In this document: positions 1 through 7,344 of the stretch, piece after piece | How positions within the stretch are numbered: the first letter of the stretch is position 1 | Layout of the letters: each line of letters starts with the position of its first letter | Assembly (NCBI GenBank): GCA_016788685.1 | Contig: JAEUSS010000639.1 | Coordinates: 1-11,747 of the forward strand | Reading direction: 5' to 3' | DNA from: Prolixibacteraceae bacterium | GTDB lineage: Bacteria > Bacteroidota > Bacteroidia > Bacteroidales > Prolixibacteraceae | DNA: 11,747 nucleotides | Program-made: the position numbers and the translations under genes | The notes under the pieces: model-generated | Database searches by the model: none | What the model saw: the letters and a program-made list of their open reading frames with translations, nothing else | What the model was told of the DNA's origin: nothing

Positions 1-1
1 A

Positions 2-100
2 ATCAAAATTATAGCTGCCGGAAAAGTACTTCCGGAGAACAGAGCCCAAATTGCCGAATTTACCGGAGTCTCTGAACTGCATGGGAAACGTATCGTGTAG
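2..100 (+). CDS. C-terminal tail of a CutC-like copper homeostasis protein (5' partial)
   Basis: An open frame enters from the left edge and ends at a TAG at 98-100, leaving 32 visible residues. The tail reads IKIIAAGKVLPEN, then AQIAEFTGVSELHGKRIV. This looks like the end of the CutC TIM barrel: a strand IxIxAxGxV, then a helix beginning PEN, then a TG-x4-HG segment. CutC proteins are cytosolic and were linked to copper tolerance, although the biochemical role is unsettled. The next gene starts over 200 bp downstream, so they are probably separate units. Only the tail is visible, so the family call rests on a short similarity recalled from the family and is moderate. Confidence 0.5.
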   Translation: MKIIAAGKVLPENRAQIAEFTGVSELHGKRIV

Positions 101-323
101 TTTTTCTGCTTATTTTATCGAAAATTCGGGTTCGGCCACAACCTCCTGAATATGTCGACTTTGGCTATCAGCCCGGAGAAATATACTTCAATGTTAATTT
201 ATTGGAATATATTCGTCTTGAAGTCGAAAAATATGGCTTGACCTGGTGCTTGTTTGTAAATAAATGCCTAAAATTGTGCCATCAAATGGACAGGTAAGTC
301 GTTTAAAGCAAACAAGTAAAGTC

Positions 324-872
324 ATGAAAACAATTAAGCATTTTTTAGTAATCGCTCTCATTTGTGTTTTGGGTAACTATGCTTCGGCCGAAACAACTCC
401 GAAGGGAACATACAAGGCTTTTGAAATGTCGGTTAGCGAAGGATTGAACCTTCAGGCCGCAGCTAAAGTCGGGATTAAACCGGTTTACGGAATCTTCGGA
501 ATCGGAACTCAGTTTTTATCGGAAGATTACAAATGGGCTTTTGGTTTAGGAATCGGGACGCATCTGATCAAGCAGGAAAATCACTCGATGAATCTGGAGT
601 ACATGATTTATCACGTCAATCAGAATGAAATCTGGACGAGCAACTACAACAACTTTCAGCAAATCAAGCTGCATTACAGCAAACGAATTGGCGAGAAAAT
701 CAGTATTTTCGGTGGGCCGAGCTTTAACCTGAACATTGCAGAAAATAAGGAAAGCTTTGGGCACACTTTCGAAAGTACATTTGCACCGTACGATATTTAC
801 TCGAATGTTGGAAACAACCACACTGCCAAGGGGTGGGTCGGGTTTACATTGGGTATCCGCTTTGATAAATAA
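324..872 (+). CDS. Small exported protein, probable outer-membrane beta-barrel
   Basis: I choose the ATG at 324 (182 residues) over the upstream ATG at 264, because it places a clean signal peptide at the N-terminus: MKTIKH, a hydrophobic core (LVIALICVLG), and a probable cleavage ASA|E after residue 22. The mature part is rich in alternating hydrophobic and polar residues with Gly and aromatics (YGIFGIGTQF, WAFGLGIGTHL, ISIFGGPSFNL). It ends in a strand-like GWVGFTLGIRF. This fits a small 8-stranded barrel or an OmpA-like barrel domain in the outer membrane. I do not recognise a specific family. A PEGA lipoprotein follows after 75 bp on the same strand and could be co-transcribed. No Shine-Dalgarno sequence is visible, as usual in Bacteroidota. 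Confidence 0.75.
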   Translation: MKTIKHFLVIALICVLGNYASAETTPKGTYKAFEMSVSEGLNLQAAAKVGIKPVYGIFGIGTQFLSEDYKWAFGLGIGTHLIKQENHSMNLEYMIYHVNQNEIWTSNYNNFQQIKLHYSKRIGEKISIFGGPSFNLNIAENKESFGHTFESTFAPYDIYSNVGNNHTAKGWVGFTLGIRFDK

Positions 873-947
873 GCTGTTTTTTTTGTTAATTTTAGTCTTT
901 CTTAAAACTCAATTAATCTAATTATTCACGTCAAAAAGAAAGACAAA

Positions 948-1424
948 ATGAAAAGCTCAAGTATCAGGTTTGTTGCGGTTATTCTGGTTTTATCTGTGTT
1001 TACAAATTGCGCTACAATTATTCATGGATCGAGGCAAAGTGTTTCAATTTCAAGTAATCCGTCAAAAGCAATAGTTCTCATTGATAATTTGGAGCAAGGA
1101 ACAACGCCATTAACGGTGAAACTTTCCAGAAAGGATCACCACACGGTTCAGATTAATCTTGATGGATTTATGCCTTACGAAACGAAGTTAACCCGCAAAG
1201 TTGACGGTTGGTTGGCCGGAAATATTGTATTCGGAGGCTTGATCGGGCTGGCAATTGATGCAGCGACTGGTGCGATGTACAAACTTACCCCGGATCAGAT
1301 TCAGGCCGAACTCCGCAGCCAGACGGCATTGGTTAAAGAAGAGAAAAACGGGATTTTCTTAACGGTGGTCCTGCAGCCCGACAGTAACTGGGAGAGAGTA
1401 GGGCAACTGGTGCGGGCAAATTAG
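948..1424 (+). CDS. PEGA-domain lipoprotein
   Basis: The protein is 158 residues long. The N-terminus has a basic start, a hydrophobic stretch and Cys21 in the context FTNC, a relaxed lipobox, so it is probably lipid-anchored. Residues about 31-84 form a PEGA domain: SVSISSNPSKAIVLIDN, then GTTP (51-54), then TVQINLDGFMPYE. PEGA domains are small beta-folds found in surface and periplasmic proteins. A Gly-rich hydrophobic stretch (GNIVFGGLIGLAIDAATG) follows. Similar lipoproteins ending in this hydrophobic module plus a YKLTPDQ-like segment are common in Bacteroidota. It ends shortly before a strong hairpin terminator. It may pair with the preceding barrel-like protein; the function is unknown. 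Confidence 0.85.
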   Translation: MKSSSIRFVAVILVLSVFTNCATIIHGSRQSVSISSNPSKAIVLIDNLEQGTTPLTVKLSRKDHHTVQINLDGFMPYETKLTRKVDGWLAGNIVFGGLIGLAIDAATGAMYKLTPDQIQAELRSQTALVKEEKNGIFLTVVLQPDSNWERVGQLVRAN

Positions 1425-1450
1425 AAAATTTCAGAATATCAGAAGAAGAG

Positions 1451-1489
1451 AAGCCCTGTCGGAATTTAAATTCCTGACAGGGCTTTTTT
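1451..1489 (+). terminator. Rho-independent terminator between converging genes
   Basis: The arms AAGCCCTGTC (1451-1460) and GACAGGGCTT (1475-1484) pair perfectly. The centre is itself a palindrome, GGAATTTAAATTCC, so the hairpin can extend almost to its tip with one unpaired T. A T tract runs from 1483 to 1489. It ends the PEGA gene transcript. From the minus side the stem is the same but is followed by a CTTCTCTTCTTC tract, so it could also act weakly for the converging oxidoreductase gene. Confidence 0.9.
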
Positions 1490-1513
1490 ATGGCAGATAT
1501 GATCTGAAAAGCT

Positions 1514-2887
1514 TTATGTCCAAAGGTTTTCTCCGTATGAGAATCCTTCGCGCATTGGTTCCTTAATGTAGGCATCCAGCTCGGGGTGATTGCTCACTTT
1601 CATGTTTGCAGCATCGTATTCGATGCGGGTATTAAACCGTTGGGCCAGAACTCCGGTCAGTGACATTTCCATTAATTGGGTGGCATAGTCGAAGTTTGAT
1701 CCGCATTCGGTACCGTTTTTAATAGCTTCAGCCCACTCGCGCTGGGGGTTTTCGTTAAATGTACGGGGAATGGTTTGTACCGGCGGATTTTTCAGGAACT
1801 CAGTCCATTCTTCTTCTTTCATTAAAATCCGGGGATCGTTTGGCCGTCCGCCGGTCATCAGGCACTGTTTGTCGCCGACCATAATCATGCCGCTTCCGGG
1901 TAATTTTTCAAGGTTCCACTCCGGACGGTTTTCAGGTTTCAGTCCTCCTTCGTACCAGCGCATGGTTACCGGAGTTTTATTGCCGCGTGCAGGGAAGTCC
2001 CAGCGTATAACGGCCTGGTCGGAAACAAAGCCCGTATCAGGGACGGGAGATTTAAATTCAGCTTCAACCACATTGGGCATGCCCAGATCCAGCGACCAGA
2101 AAGGCGCATCCAAGGTATGGCAACACCAGTCGCCCAGTTCGCCATTCCCGAAATCGAACCAGCCACGCCATGTCTTCGGGGCATAAATACCATTGTACGG
2201 GCGGAAGGCTGCCGGCCCTAACCACAAATCCCAGTCGAAGTATTCCGGAACGGGTTGTCCGGCTGGCGGAAAACTTTCAGGTTTATTAAAGTACTTTCCG
2301 GGGCCAAAGTCGGGGCCGTCGAACCAGGCGATAACTTCAGTCACATTGCCCAGGAGCCCGGCTTCGTACCACTCTTTGATCAGCCTGATACCATTGGTTG
2401 CATGTCCCTGGTTGGCCATTTGAGTAACAACCCCGTATTTTTTTGCAGCTTTTTGCAGCGTGCGCAACTGCCAGATGTTGTGAGCCAGCGGCTTTTCGAC
2501 AATCACATGTTTGCCGAGTTCCATAGCTGCCATGGCAGCCGGGAAATGCGTGTGGTCGGGAGTACAAATCATAACGGCATCAATTTCCTTATGCATTTCG
2601 TCGAACATTACCCTGAAGTCCTTGTAGCGTTTGGCATTGGGCATTGTTTGGTAGGCGTCAGCAGCCCGCTTGTCATCCACATCGCAAAGGGCGACAATAT
2701 TCTCATTCCACTTCGGATCTTTTTGGTTGATCAGCTTGCTCCAGTTTGACTTCCCTTGCCCTCCGACTCCAATAACCGCAATGTTTAAACGGTTGGAAGG
2801 GGAGCAACTCATGAGGTTCGGAATAAAAAATGCACCGGCAGAAACTAGCGATGCCGATTTGAGAAAATCTCTTCTGGTAGGTTTCAT
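1514..2887 (-). CDS. Tat-exported Gfo/Idh/MocA family oxidoreductase
   Basis: The protein is 457 residues long. The N-terminus carries a twin-arginine signal (RRDFLK, residues 5-10), a hydrophobic core and Cys28 in LMSC, so it may be a Tat-exported lipoprotein. A Rossmann fold follows: NIAVIGVGGQGK (35-46), an acidic CDVDD at the end of the second strand, CTPDHTH (108-114), and the family EKP motif at 131-133. Family members use NAD(P) to oxidise or reduce sugars, inositols and related alcohols. The WDLWLGPA segment and GDWCCH motif fit the bacterial subfamily found in polysaccharide- and inositol-using Bacteroidota and Planctomycetes. It stands alone; hydE ends 97 bp upstream on the same strand. 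The substrate cannot be read from sequence. Nucleotide-binding enzymes exported by Tat are thought to receive their cofactor before export. Confidence 0.93.
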   Translation of the reverse strand: MKPTRRDFLKSASLVSAGAFFIPNLMSCSPSNRLNIAVIGVGGQGKSNWSKLINQKDPKWNENIVALCDVDDKRAADAYQTMPNAKRYKDFRVMFDEMHKEIDAVMICTPDHTHFPAAMAAMELGKHVIVEKPLAHNIWQLRTLQKAAKKYGVVTQMANQGHATNGIRLIKEWYEAGLLGNVTEVIAWFDGPDFGPGKYFNKPESFPPAGQPVPEYFDWDLWLGPAAFRPYNGIYAPKTWRGWFDFGNGELGDWCCHTLDAPFWSLDLGMPNVVEAEFKSPVPDTGFVSDQAVIRWDFPARGNKTPVTMRWYEGGLKPENRPEWNLEKLPGSGMIMVGDKQCLMTGGRPNDPRILMKEEEWTEFLKNPPVQTIPRTFNENPQREWAEAIKNGTECGSNFDYATQLMEMSLTGVLAQRFNTRIEYDAANMKVSNHPELDAYIKEPMREGFSYGENLWT

Positions 2888-2984
2888 GACAGATTTAGGA
2901 TTTAGGTTTATAACGTCCTAAATTAGAAAATATATTTAGACGGGCTGGCGTTTTAAGCTAAAAAATACCAGAACAGAACGGTTT

Positions 2985-4064
2985 TTATTTTTTCTTCATA
3001 AAATGCTTCGAATCACCCCATTCGCCGTATCCGATTTCGCAGCCTGTCAGTTCTATGCGGGCTTCCAGGCAGTTTCGGCACAATTCGGCGTCTTCGTCCA
3101 GGCAGGGTTTGTCTTCGTAGAGCTGATATTCTTTCCGGTAATCACAGGGAGTGAGGTTGGGCATCAGGATGTTGGCACCGATAGTCAGCGCTTTTTCGCG
3201 GCCGGCCGGATCAATCGCTTGCAGGGCCGTTGCGGCTGCAATATTGATGTCGGGCATCAGCAAACGTAAGGCAGCAACCATTTTCAGAGCCATATCAAAC
3301 CGTTGTTGTTTGGTTTTTAAATCGTTCCTGAAGGTGTAAAGGGGGGTGTCTTCGTGCTCGATGTATGGTCCCATCCCGACCATGTCCACATCCATCTGTT
3401 TGAGAAACAGCAGGTCGTTGGCCAGGTCTTCGGTGGTTTGAAACGGTAACCCGATCATCACACCGGTTCCGACCTGATAGCCGCATGATTTCAGATCTTT
3501 TAAAGCCTGAAGACGACGCCCGAAGTTATGAAAATCATTCTCCGGATGAATTTTCCGGTACAATTCAGGATTTGAGCTTTCGATGCGAAGCAGATAGCGG
3601 TGCGCTCCGCTTTCAAACCATTGGCGGTAGGTTTCAGCAGTTTGTTCGCCGCACGAAAGTGTGATCCCCAATTCGTTGTCCGATAAATTTTTGATTTTCC
3701 GGAGGAGAGCATCCACCCGTTTTACAAAAGTCGGGGAGGAGAGCTCTCCGGATTGAAGGACCACCGAGCCAAAGCGGTTTTGCCAGGCAAAGCGGCAGGC
3801 TTCCAGAATTTCGTCATCAGAAGCTTCGTAGCGTACCACTTTTTCGTTGCTTTTCCGGATTCCGCAGTAAAGGCAGTCTTTGGCGCAAATGTTGGAGAAT
3901 TCAATCAGCCCGCGGAAATACACTTTGTTGCCAATGTTCTGCAACTTAACCGACTTGGCACGCTGAAAGAGTTGCTGACGGTCGTCGCCTTCAGCAGCGA
4001 GCAGGCTCAACAGGTCGTTGCGCGAAAAATCAGTTTGAAGCAATAGTTCCTGAAATGGTTTCAT
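2985..4064 (-). CDS. hydE: HydE, radical-SAM [FeFe]-hydrogenase maturase
   Basis: From the ATG at 4064 the protein has 359 residues, close to typical HydE length. A TTG three codons upstream is excluded because it lies inside the -7 promoter element. The radical-SAM motif is CAKDCLYC (C60, C64, C67), in the HydE-like context YFRGLIEFSNIC and GIRKSN. A second cysteine set C-x7-C-x2-C (C321, C329, C332) has the spacing of the accessory iron-sulfur site of Thermotoga HydE; some HydEs lack it. HydE acts in the cytosol with HydF and HydG to build the dithiolate-bridged di-iron centre of HydA. None of those partners is in this window. The gene is divergent from marR. PylB and BioB are related, but the segment before the CX3CX2C motif and the C-terminal cysteines favour HydE. 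Confidence 0.92.
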   Translation of the reverse strand: MKPFQELLLQTDFSRNDLLSLLAAEGDDRQQLFQRAKSVKLQNIGNKVYFRGLIEFSNICAKDCLYCGIRKSNEKVVRYEASDDEILEACRFAWQNRFGSVVLQSGELSSPTFVKRVDALLRKIKNLSDNELGITLSCGEQTAETYRQWFESGAHRYLLRIESSNPELYRKIHPENDFHNFGRRLQALKDLKSCGYQVGTGVMIGLPFQTTEDLANDLLFLKQMDVDMVGMGPYIEHEDTPLYTFRNDLKTKQQRFDMALKMVAALRLLMPDINIAAATALQAIDPAGREKALTIGANILMPNLTPCDYRKEYQLYEDKPCLDEDAELCRNCLEARIELTGCEIGYGEWGDSKHFMKKK

Positions 4065-4070
4065 GGTTGG

Positions 4071-4078
4071 CAAAGATA
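4071..4078 (-). promoter_or_regulatory. Bacteroidota -7 element of hydE
   Basis: On the minus strand this reads TATCTTTG, an exact match to TAnnTTTG. Six bases (CCAACC) separate it from the hydE ATG at 4064, so transcription should start at or within a few bases of the start codon. I see no convincing -33 TTG at the usual distance. Confidence 0.6.
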
Positions 4079-4104
4079 TAAATTTGATGACATTTTTTAT
4101 TATT

Positions 4105-4120
4105 GTTAGAATGTACTAAC
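4105..4120. promoter_or_regulatory. Palindromic operator 1, probable MarR binding site
   Basis: The sequence GTTAG-AATGTA-CTAAC has perfect 5-bp inverted arms, typical of a dimeric winged-helix regulator site. It directly abuts the marR -7 element and lies between the divergent hydE and marR promoters. The site at 4563-4578, read on the opposite strand, matches it at 14 of 16 positions. That points to one regulator, most simply the adjacent MarR protein, repressing its own promoter. Confidence 0.7.
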
Positions 4121-4128
4121 TATATTTG
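4121..4128 (+). promoter_or_regulatory. Bacteroidota -7 element of marR
   Basis: TATATTTG matches TAnnTTTG exactly and lies only 4 bases (CAGC) before the ATG at 4133. The mRNA is therefore predicted to be leaderless or nearly so. A TTG at 4103-4105 is closer than the usual -33 spacing, so the -33 element is unclear. Confidence 0.6.
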
Positions 4129-4132
4129 CAGC

Positions 4133-4546
4133 ATGGAAAAACTGGTAAATGTCATAGCAAAGCTTTCCCGCGAGATTGGCCACATGGAAGAAGCAGCCAA
4201 AGAGCAATTCAATTTTAACGAGTTAACCCTGACTCAGATGAATTACCTGGAAACCATAAGCCAGTTGGGAAATCCGAACCTGACCGAACTTGCCGCTGAA
4301 CTGAATCTGACCAAGCCGACAGTTAAGGTAGCTGTTGATAAGCTGGTTGAGAAAGATTATATCTGCCGGGTGAAGTCGGATGAAGACCGGAGAAGTGCCC
4401 ATCTCCATCTGACCGTCAAGGGAAAACTGATCAATCACACTCACGATTTTGCGCATAAGCAGATGGCCGAATTAATCGGGCAGAAATTGGACCAGACCGA
4501 ACTTGCCCTGCTCGAAATGTTGTTGGAAAAGGTTTTCACGAAATAA
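4133..4546 (+). CDS. MarR-family transcriptional regulator
   Basis: The chosen start is the ATG at 4133 (137 residues). Longer readings begin with TTG upstream of the promoter element. The fold is a MarR winged helix: an N-terminal dimerisation helix (1-25), the core LTLTQMNYLETI (31-42), a helix-turn-helix NLTELAAELNLTKPTVKVAVDKL (49-71) with the recognition helix from about residue 60, and a wing with the family signature DEDRRS (83-88). A C-terminal helix (about 105-135) completes the dimer interface. It is divergent from hydE and 42 bp before the P-type ATPase gene. Two near-identical palindromes flank it, suggesting autoregulation and control of the pump. The signal may be a metal ion, by analogy with metal-sensing MarR proteins such as AdcR; this is inference. 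Confidence 0.92.
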   Translation: MEKLVNVIAKLSREIGHMEEAAKEQFNFNELTLTQMNYLETISQLGNPNLTELAAELNLTKPTVKVAVDKLVEKDYICRVKSDEDRRSAHLHLTVKGKLINHTHDFAHKQMAELIGQKLDQTELALLEMLLEKVFTK

Positions 4547-4562
4547 AAAATTTAGCATTTTA

Positions 4563-4578
4563 GTTAGTATATTCTAAT
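4563..4578. promoter_or_regulatory. Operator 2, second copy of the MarR-type palindrome
   Basis: The sequence GTTAG-TATATT-CTAAT is an imperfect palindrome. Its reverse complement, ATTAGAATATACTAAC, matches operator 1 at 14 of 16 positions. The next two bases (TA) also agree. It ends 10 bp before the ATPase start codon. A bound protein could block an internal promoter or elongation from marR. Confidence 0.65.
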
Positions 4579-4588
4579 CAAATTAATC

Positions 4589-7144
4589 ATGACAGTTGAT
4601 CTGAAATCAGAAAAATACCGCGGGCTTACCAACGAACAGGTGCTGGAAAAGCAACGCCGCGAAGGTCTGAACGAATTGCCTTCGTCGAAACCTAAAAACT
4701 TATTTGCTATTGCCTGGGGCGTGGTCAGAGAGCCCATGTTCCTGCTGCTGGTTGCCTGCGGAACCTTGTACCTGATTCTGGGCGATGTGCAGGAAGGTTT
4801 GATGCTGCTGGGTTTCGTTTTTGTGATTATGGGCATCGAATTTTACCAGGAAAAGAAAACTGAAAAGGCGCTGGATGCCCTGAAAGACCTGGCTAGCCCG
4901 CGCGCGCTCGTGATTCGCGACGGGCTTGAAAAACGCATTGCCGGCCGCGAGGTGGTAACCGGCGACCTGGTAGTTTTACAGGAAGGCGACCGTGTGCCGG
5001 CAGATGCTACGGTTTTATACTCGGTGAACCTGATGGCCGATGAGTCGCTCCTGACGGGCGAATCGGTGTCGGTGCGCAAATCGGAGTGGAACGGAACGGA
5101 TCAAAATATACATCCCGGCGGCGACGATTTGCCTTTTGTTTATTCCGGATCGATGATTGTGCAGGGAAATGGCATTGTGAAAGTGACGGCCATCGGCACC
5201 AATACCGAAATCGGGAAGATCGGGAAAGCCCTCGAATCGGTGGAGGAGGAGCCAACCAAGCTGAAAACCGAAATGGGCATTTTGGTCAAACGGCTGGCTA
5301 TTATTGGTATTTCGCTCTGCGTGCTGGTCATTGTGGTCTTCACGCTTACCCGCGGCGATTTGCTGAAAGGTTTCTTGGCCGGAATTACCCTGGCCATGGC
5401 CATGTTACCCGAAGAATTTCCGGTGGTGCTGACAGTGTTTATGGCTTTGGGCGCCTGGCGGATGTCGAAAAAAAATGTGCTGACCCGCAAACCTTCGGCC
5501 GTTGAAACGTTAGGCTCGGCAACGGTTTTATGTACCGACAAAACCGGCACGCTCACTCAGAATAAAATGACTGTTACCCGCCTGTACAACGGAAACAGCT
5601 TTCATATCGTCAGCAAAACGAATCACTTTCCGGAGGAATTTCACGAGATTATTGAATACGGGATTTTGTCGAGCCAAACCAACCCCTTCGACCCGATGGA
5701 AAAAGCCATTACGAACATGGGCGAACTTTATCTTCAGGATACCGAACACATCCATACCGACTGGCAGATGGTGAAAGAGTATCCGCTCTCGAAGGATTTG
5801 CTGGCCATGTCGAGGGTTTTTTCCAACCACGAGAAACACCGGAAAACCATTGCAGCCAAAGGGGCGCCGGAAGCTATCTTTGAACTGTGCCACCTTCCGG
5901 AGGCCGAAAAAAACAACTACGCGCAGGCGGTTTCCGAAATGGCTTCGGCCGGGCTGCGGGTGCTGGGCGTGGCCAAAGCGCTGATTGCTGACAAAGATCT
6001 TCCGGAGATTCAGCACGACTTCGAATTTAAATTTATTGGCCTGATCGCTTTGTCGGATCCGATTCGCGAATCGGTGCCCGATGCCGTGCGCGAATGTTAT
6101 CAGGCCGGAATACGCGTCATCATGATTACCGGCGACTACCCGGTTACCGCCATGAACATTGCCCGCGAAATCGGTTTGAAGAACCACGGGGTTTCCATCA
6201 GTGGCCCCGAACTTCAGGCCATGAGCGAGGAGGAGCTGAGCGAACGGATTAAAGATGTGAACGTGTTTGCACGTGTGGTTCCGGAGCAGAAACTCAAGAT
6301 TGTGAATGCCCTGAAACGAAACCGCGAAATTGTGGCCATGACGGGCGACGGCGTGAACGACGCTCCGGCGCTGAAGGCCGCCAACATTGGCATTGCCATG
6401 GGCGAAAAGGGAACCGACGTGGCCCGCGAAGCTTCGTCGCTGGTGCTGATGGACGATAATTTTGCCTCGATTGTGGGTGCCGTAAAAATGGGACGCCGTA
6501 TTTTCGATAACCTCCAGAAAGCCTTGGGTTACATTTTTGCCATTCACGTGCCCATCGCCGGCTTGTCGCTCATCCCCGTGTTTTTTGCCGACCTGCCGCT
6601 GCTGCTCTGGCCGGTGCACATTGTTTTTCTGGAACTGATTATCGACCCGGCCTGTTCCATCATTTTTGAAGCCGAAGAGGAAGAGAAGAACGTGATGAGC
6701 CGGCCGCCCAAAGCGATTGACGAACCATTTTTTGGCGCCGGAAAAATCTGGCTGAGCTGCTCGCAGGGAATCGGGATACTGGTTATTGTTTTCGCGGTTT
6801 ATTTGTTGGGCCTGAAGCTGGGTTACTCCGAGCAGGAAGACCGCGCGCTGGCCTTTACCACCCTGATTGCCGCCAACATTGCCGTCATTTTATCGAACCG
6901 CTCGTGGACCCGGAACATCTTCCAGATTGTTGCAACGCCCAACAAGGCTGTCAAATGGGTGGTGGGGGGCGCCGCTTTTTTCCTGATCCTGATCCTGAAT
7001 GTTCCTTTCCTGTTAACCCTGTTCCAGTTCGAAAAAATCAGCCTGACCGAAGCGCTGGTTTGCATTGTTGCCGGATTTTCGAGCATCATCTGGTTCGAAT
7101 TGTACAAAGCATTCCGGGGCGCGAAAAGGCTGAAAACGATTTAA
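4589..7144 (+). CDS. P-type cation-translocating ATPase (P2-like, atypical ion site)
   Basis: The protein is 851 residues with all P-type landmarks: an N-terminal cation-ATPase domain (about 5-65), an actuator TGES (156-159), PEEFP in helix M4 (274-278), the phosphorylated Asp317 in DKTGTLTQ, KGAPE in the nucleotide-binding domain, and TGDGVNDAPAL (585-595). Ten membrane segments are expected and the C-terminus has M7-M10 character. It is nearest to Ca2+ pumps such as SERCA and bacterial PacL. The ion-binding residues differ: PEEFP replaces PEGLP, HVPI (653-656) stands where SERCA M5 has NVGE, and ELIIDP (682-687) stands where M6 has NLVTDG. The substrate is therefore uncertain; a divalent metal is plausible. 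It follows marR by 42 bp with an operator between them and ends before a strong terminator, so marR and the pump may be co-transcribed. Confidence 0.93.
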   Translation: MTVDLKSEKYRGLTNEQVLEKQRREGLNELPSSKPKNLFAIAWGVVREPMFLLLVACGTLYLILGDVQEGLMLLGFVFVIMGIEFYQEKKTEKALDALKDLASPRALVIRDGLEKRIAGREVVTGDLVVLQEGDRVPADATVLYSVNLMADESLLTGESVSVRKSEWNGTDQNIHPGGDDLPFVYSGSMIVQGNGIVKVTAIGTNTEIGKIGKALESVEEEPTKLKTEMGILVKRLAIIGISLCVLVIVVFTLTRGDLLKGFLAGITLAMAMLPEEFPVVLTVFMALGAWRMSKKNVLTRKPSAVETLGSATVLCTDKTGTLTQNKMTVTRLYNGNSFHIVSKTNHFPEEFHEIIEYGILSSQTNPFDPMEKAITNMGELYLQDTEHIHTDWQMVKEYPLSKDLLAMSRVFSNHEKHRKTIAAKGAPEAIFELCHLPEAEKNNYAQAVSEMASAGLRVLGVAKALIADKDLPEIQHDFEFKFIGLIALSDPIRESVPDAVRECYQAGIRVIMITGDYPVTAMNIAREIGLKNHGVSISGPELQAMSEEELSERIKDVNVFARVVPEQKLKIVNALKRNREIVAMTGDGVNDAPALKAANIGIAMGEKGTDVAREASSLVLMDDNFASIVGAVKMGRRIFDNLQKALGYIFAIHVPIAGLSLIPVFFADLPLLLWPVHIVFLELIIDPACSIIFEAEEEEKNVMSRPPKAIDEPFFGAGKIWLSCSQGIGILVIVFAVYLLGLKLGYSEQEDRALAFTTLIAANIAVILSNRSWTRNIFQIVATPNKAVKWVVGGAAFFLILILNVPFLLTLFQFEKISLTEALVCIVAGFSSIIWFELYKAFRGAKRLKTI

Positions 7145-7200
7145 AATTTGCCTGACCATTGTTTTTAATTCCTTGCTGAACGGTCTGTCTGGCTTGGTTT

Positions 7201-7240
7201 ATTGACCGGGTGACTCGAAGTCACCCGGTCAATATTTTTT
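7201..7240 (+). terminator. Rho-independent terminator of the ATPase gene
   Basis: A perfect 15-bp stem, ATTGACCGGGTGACT (7201-7215) with its complement at 7219-7233, closes on a 3-base loop CGA. It is followed by an A and TTTTTT (7235-7240). The position, 57 bp after the ATPase stop codon, fits the end of the marR-ATPase transcript. Confidence 0.93.
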
Positions 7241-7255
7241 CTTGCCGGGTTTCTT

Positions 7256-7280
7256 CGGATTTGTTTTCAGAAACAAACCG
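7256..7280. other. Hairpin in the long intergenic region
   Basis: CGG-A-TTTGTTT pairs with AAACAAA-CCG around a TCAG loop: 10 base pairs with one bulged A. No T tract follows on either strand, so it is not an obvious terminator. It lies 16 bases after the ATPase terminator. Confidence 0.6.
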
Positions 7281-7344
7281 CTGAAACACCTGCTGCTGCC
7301 CGCCCTGTTATGTAAGTGGAATCATTTTGGGCCGTATTTTATCC

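Noticed and set aside
76..297. Stop-free frame of about 73 codons ending at TAA 295-297
   Set aside because: It has no plausible upstream start (the only ATG is three codons before the stop), overlaps the end of the CutC-like gene, and I recognise no family. It could be a gene remnant, but chance is enough to explain it.
3535..3555. Scattered TTCCGG/CCGGAA words through the window as a possible uptake or restriction-linked motif
   Set aside because: They occur mostly inside genes encoding Pro, Gly and Phe/Glu codons and show no fixed spacing or flanks, so codon use explains them.
2985..4073. HydE frame read as PylB or BioB
   Set aside because: All are related radical-SAM proteins, but the residues before and after the CX3CX2C motif and the C-x7-C-x2-C C-terminal set fit HydE. 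No pyrrolysine or biotin genes are nearby.
5528..6619. 363-residue minus-strand open frame
   Set aside because: It lies wholly inside the P-type ATPase gene, which has every family motif, and its translation has no recognisable domain. It is a codon-bias shadow.
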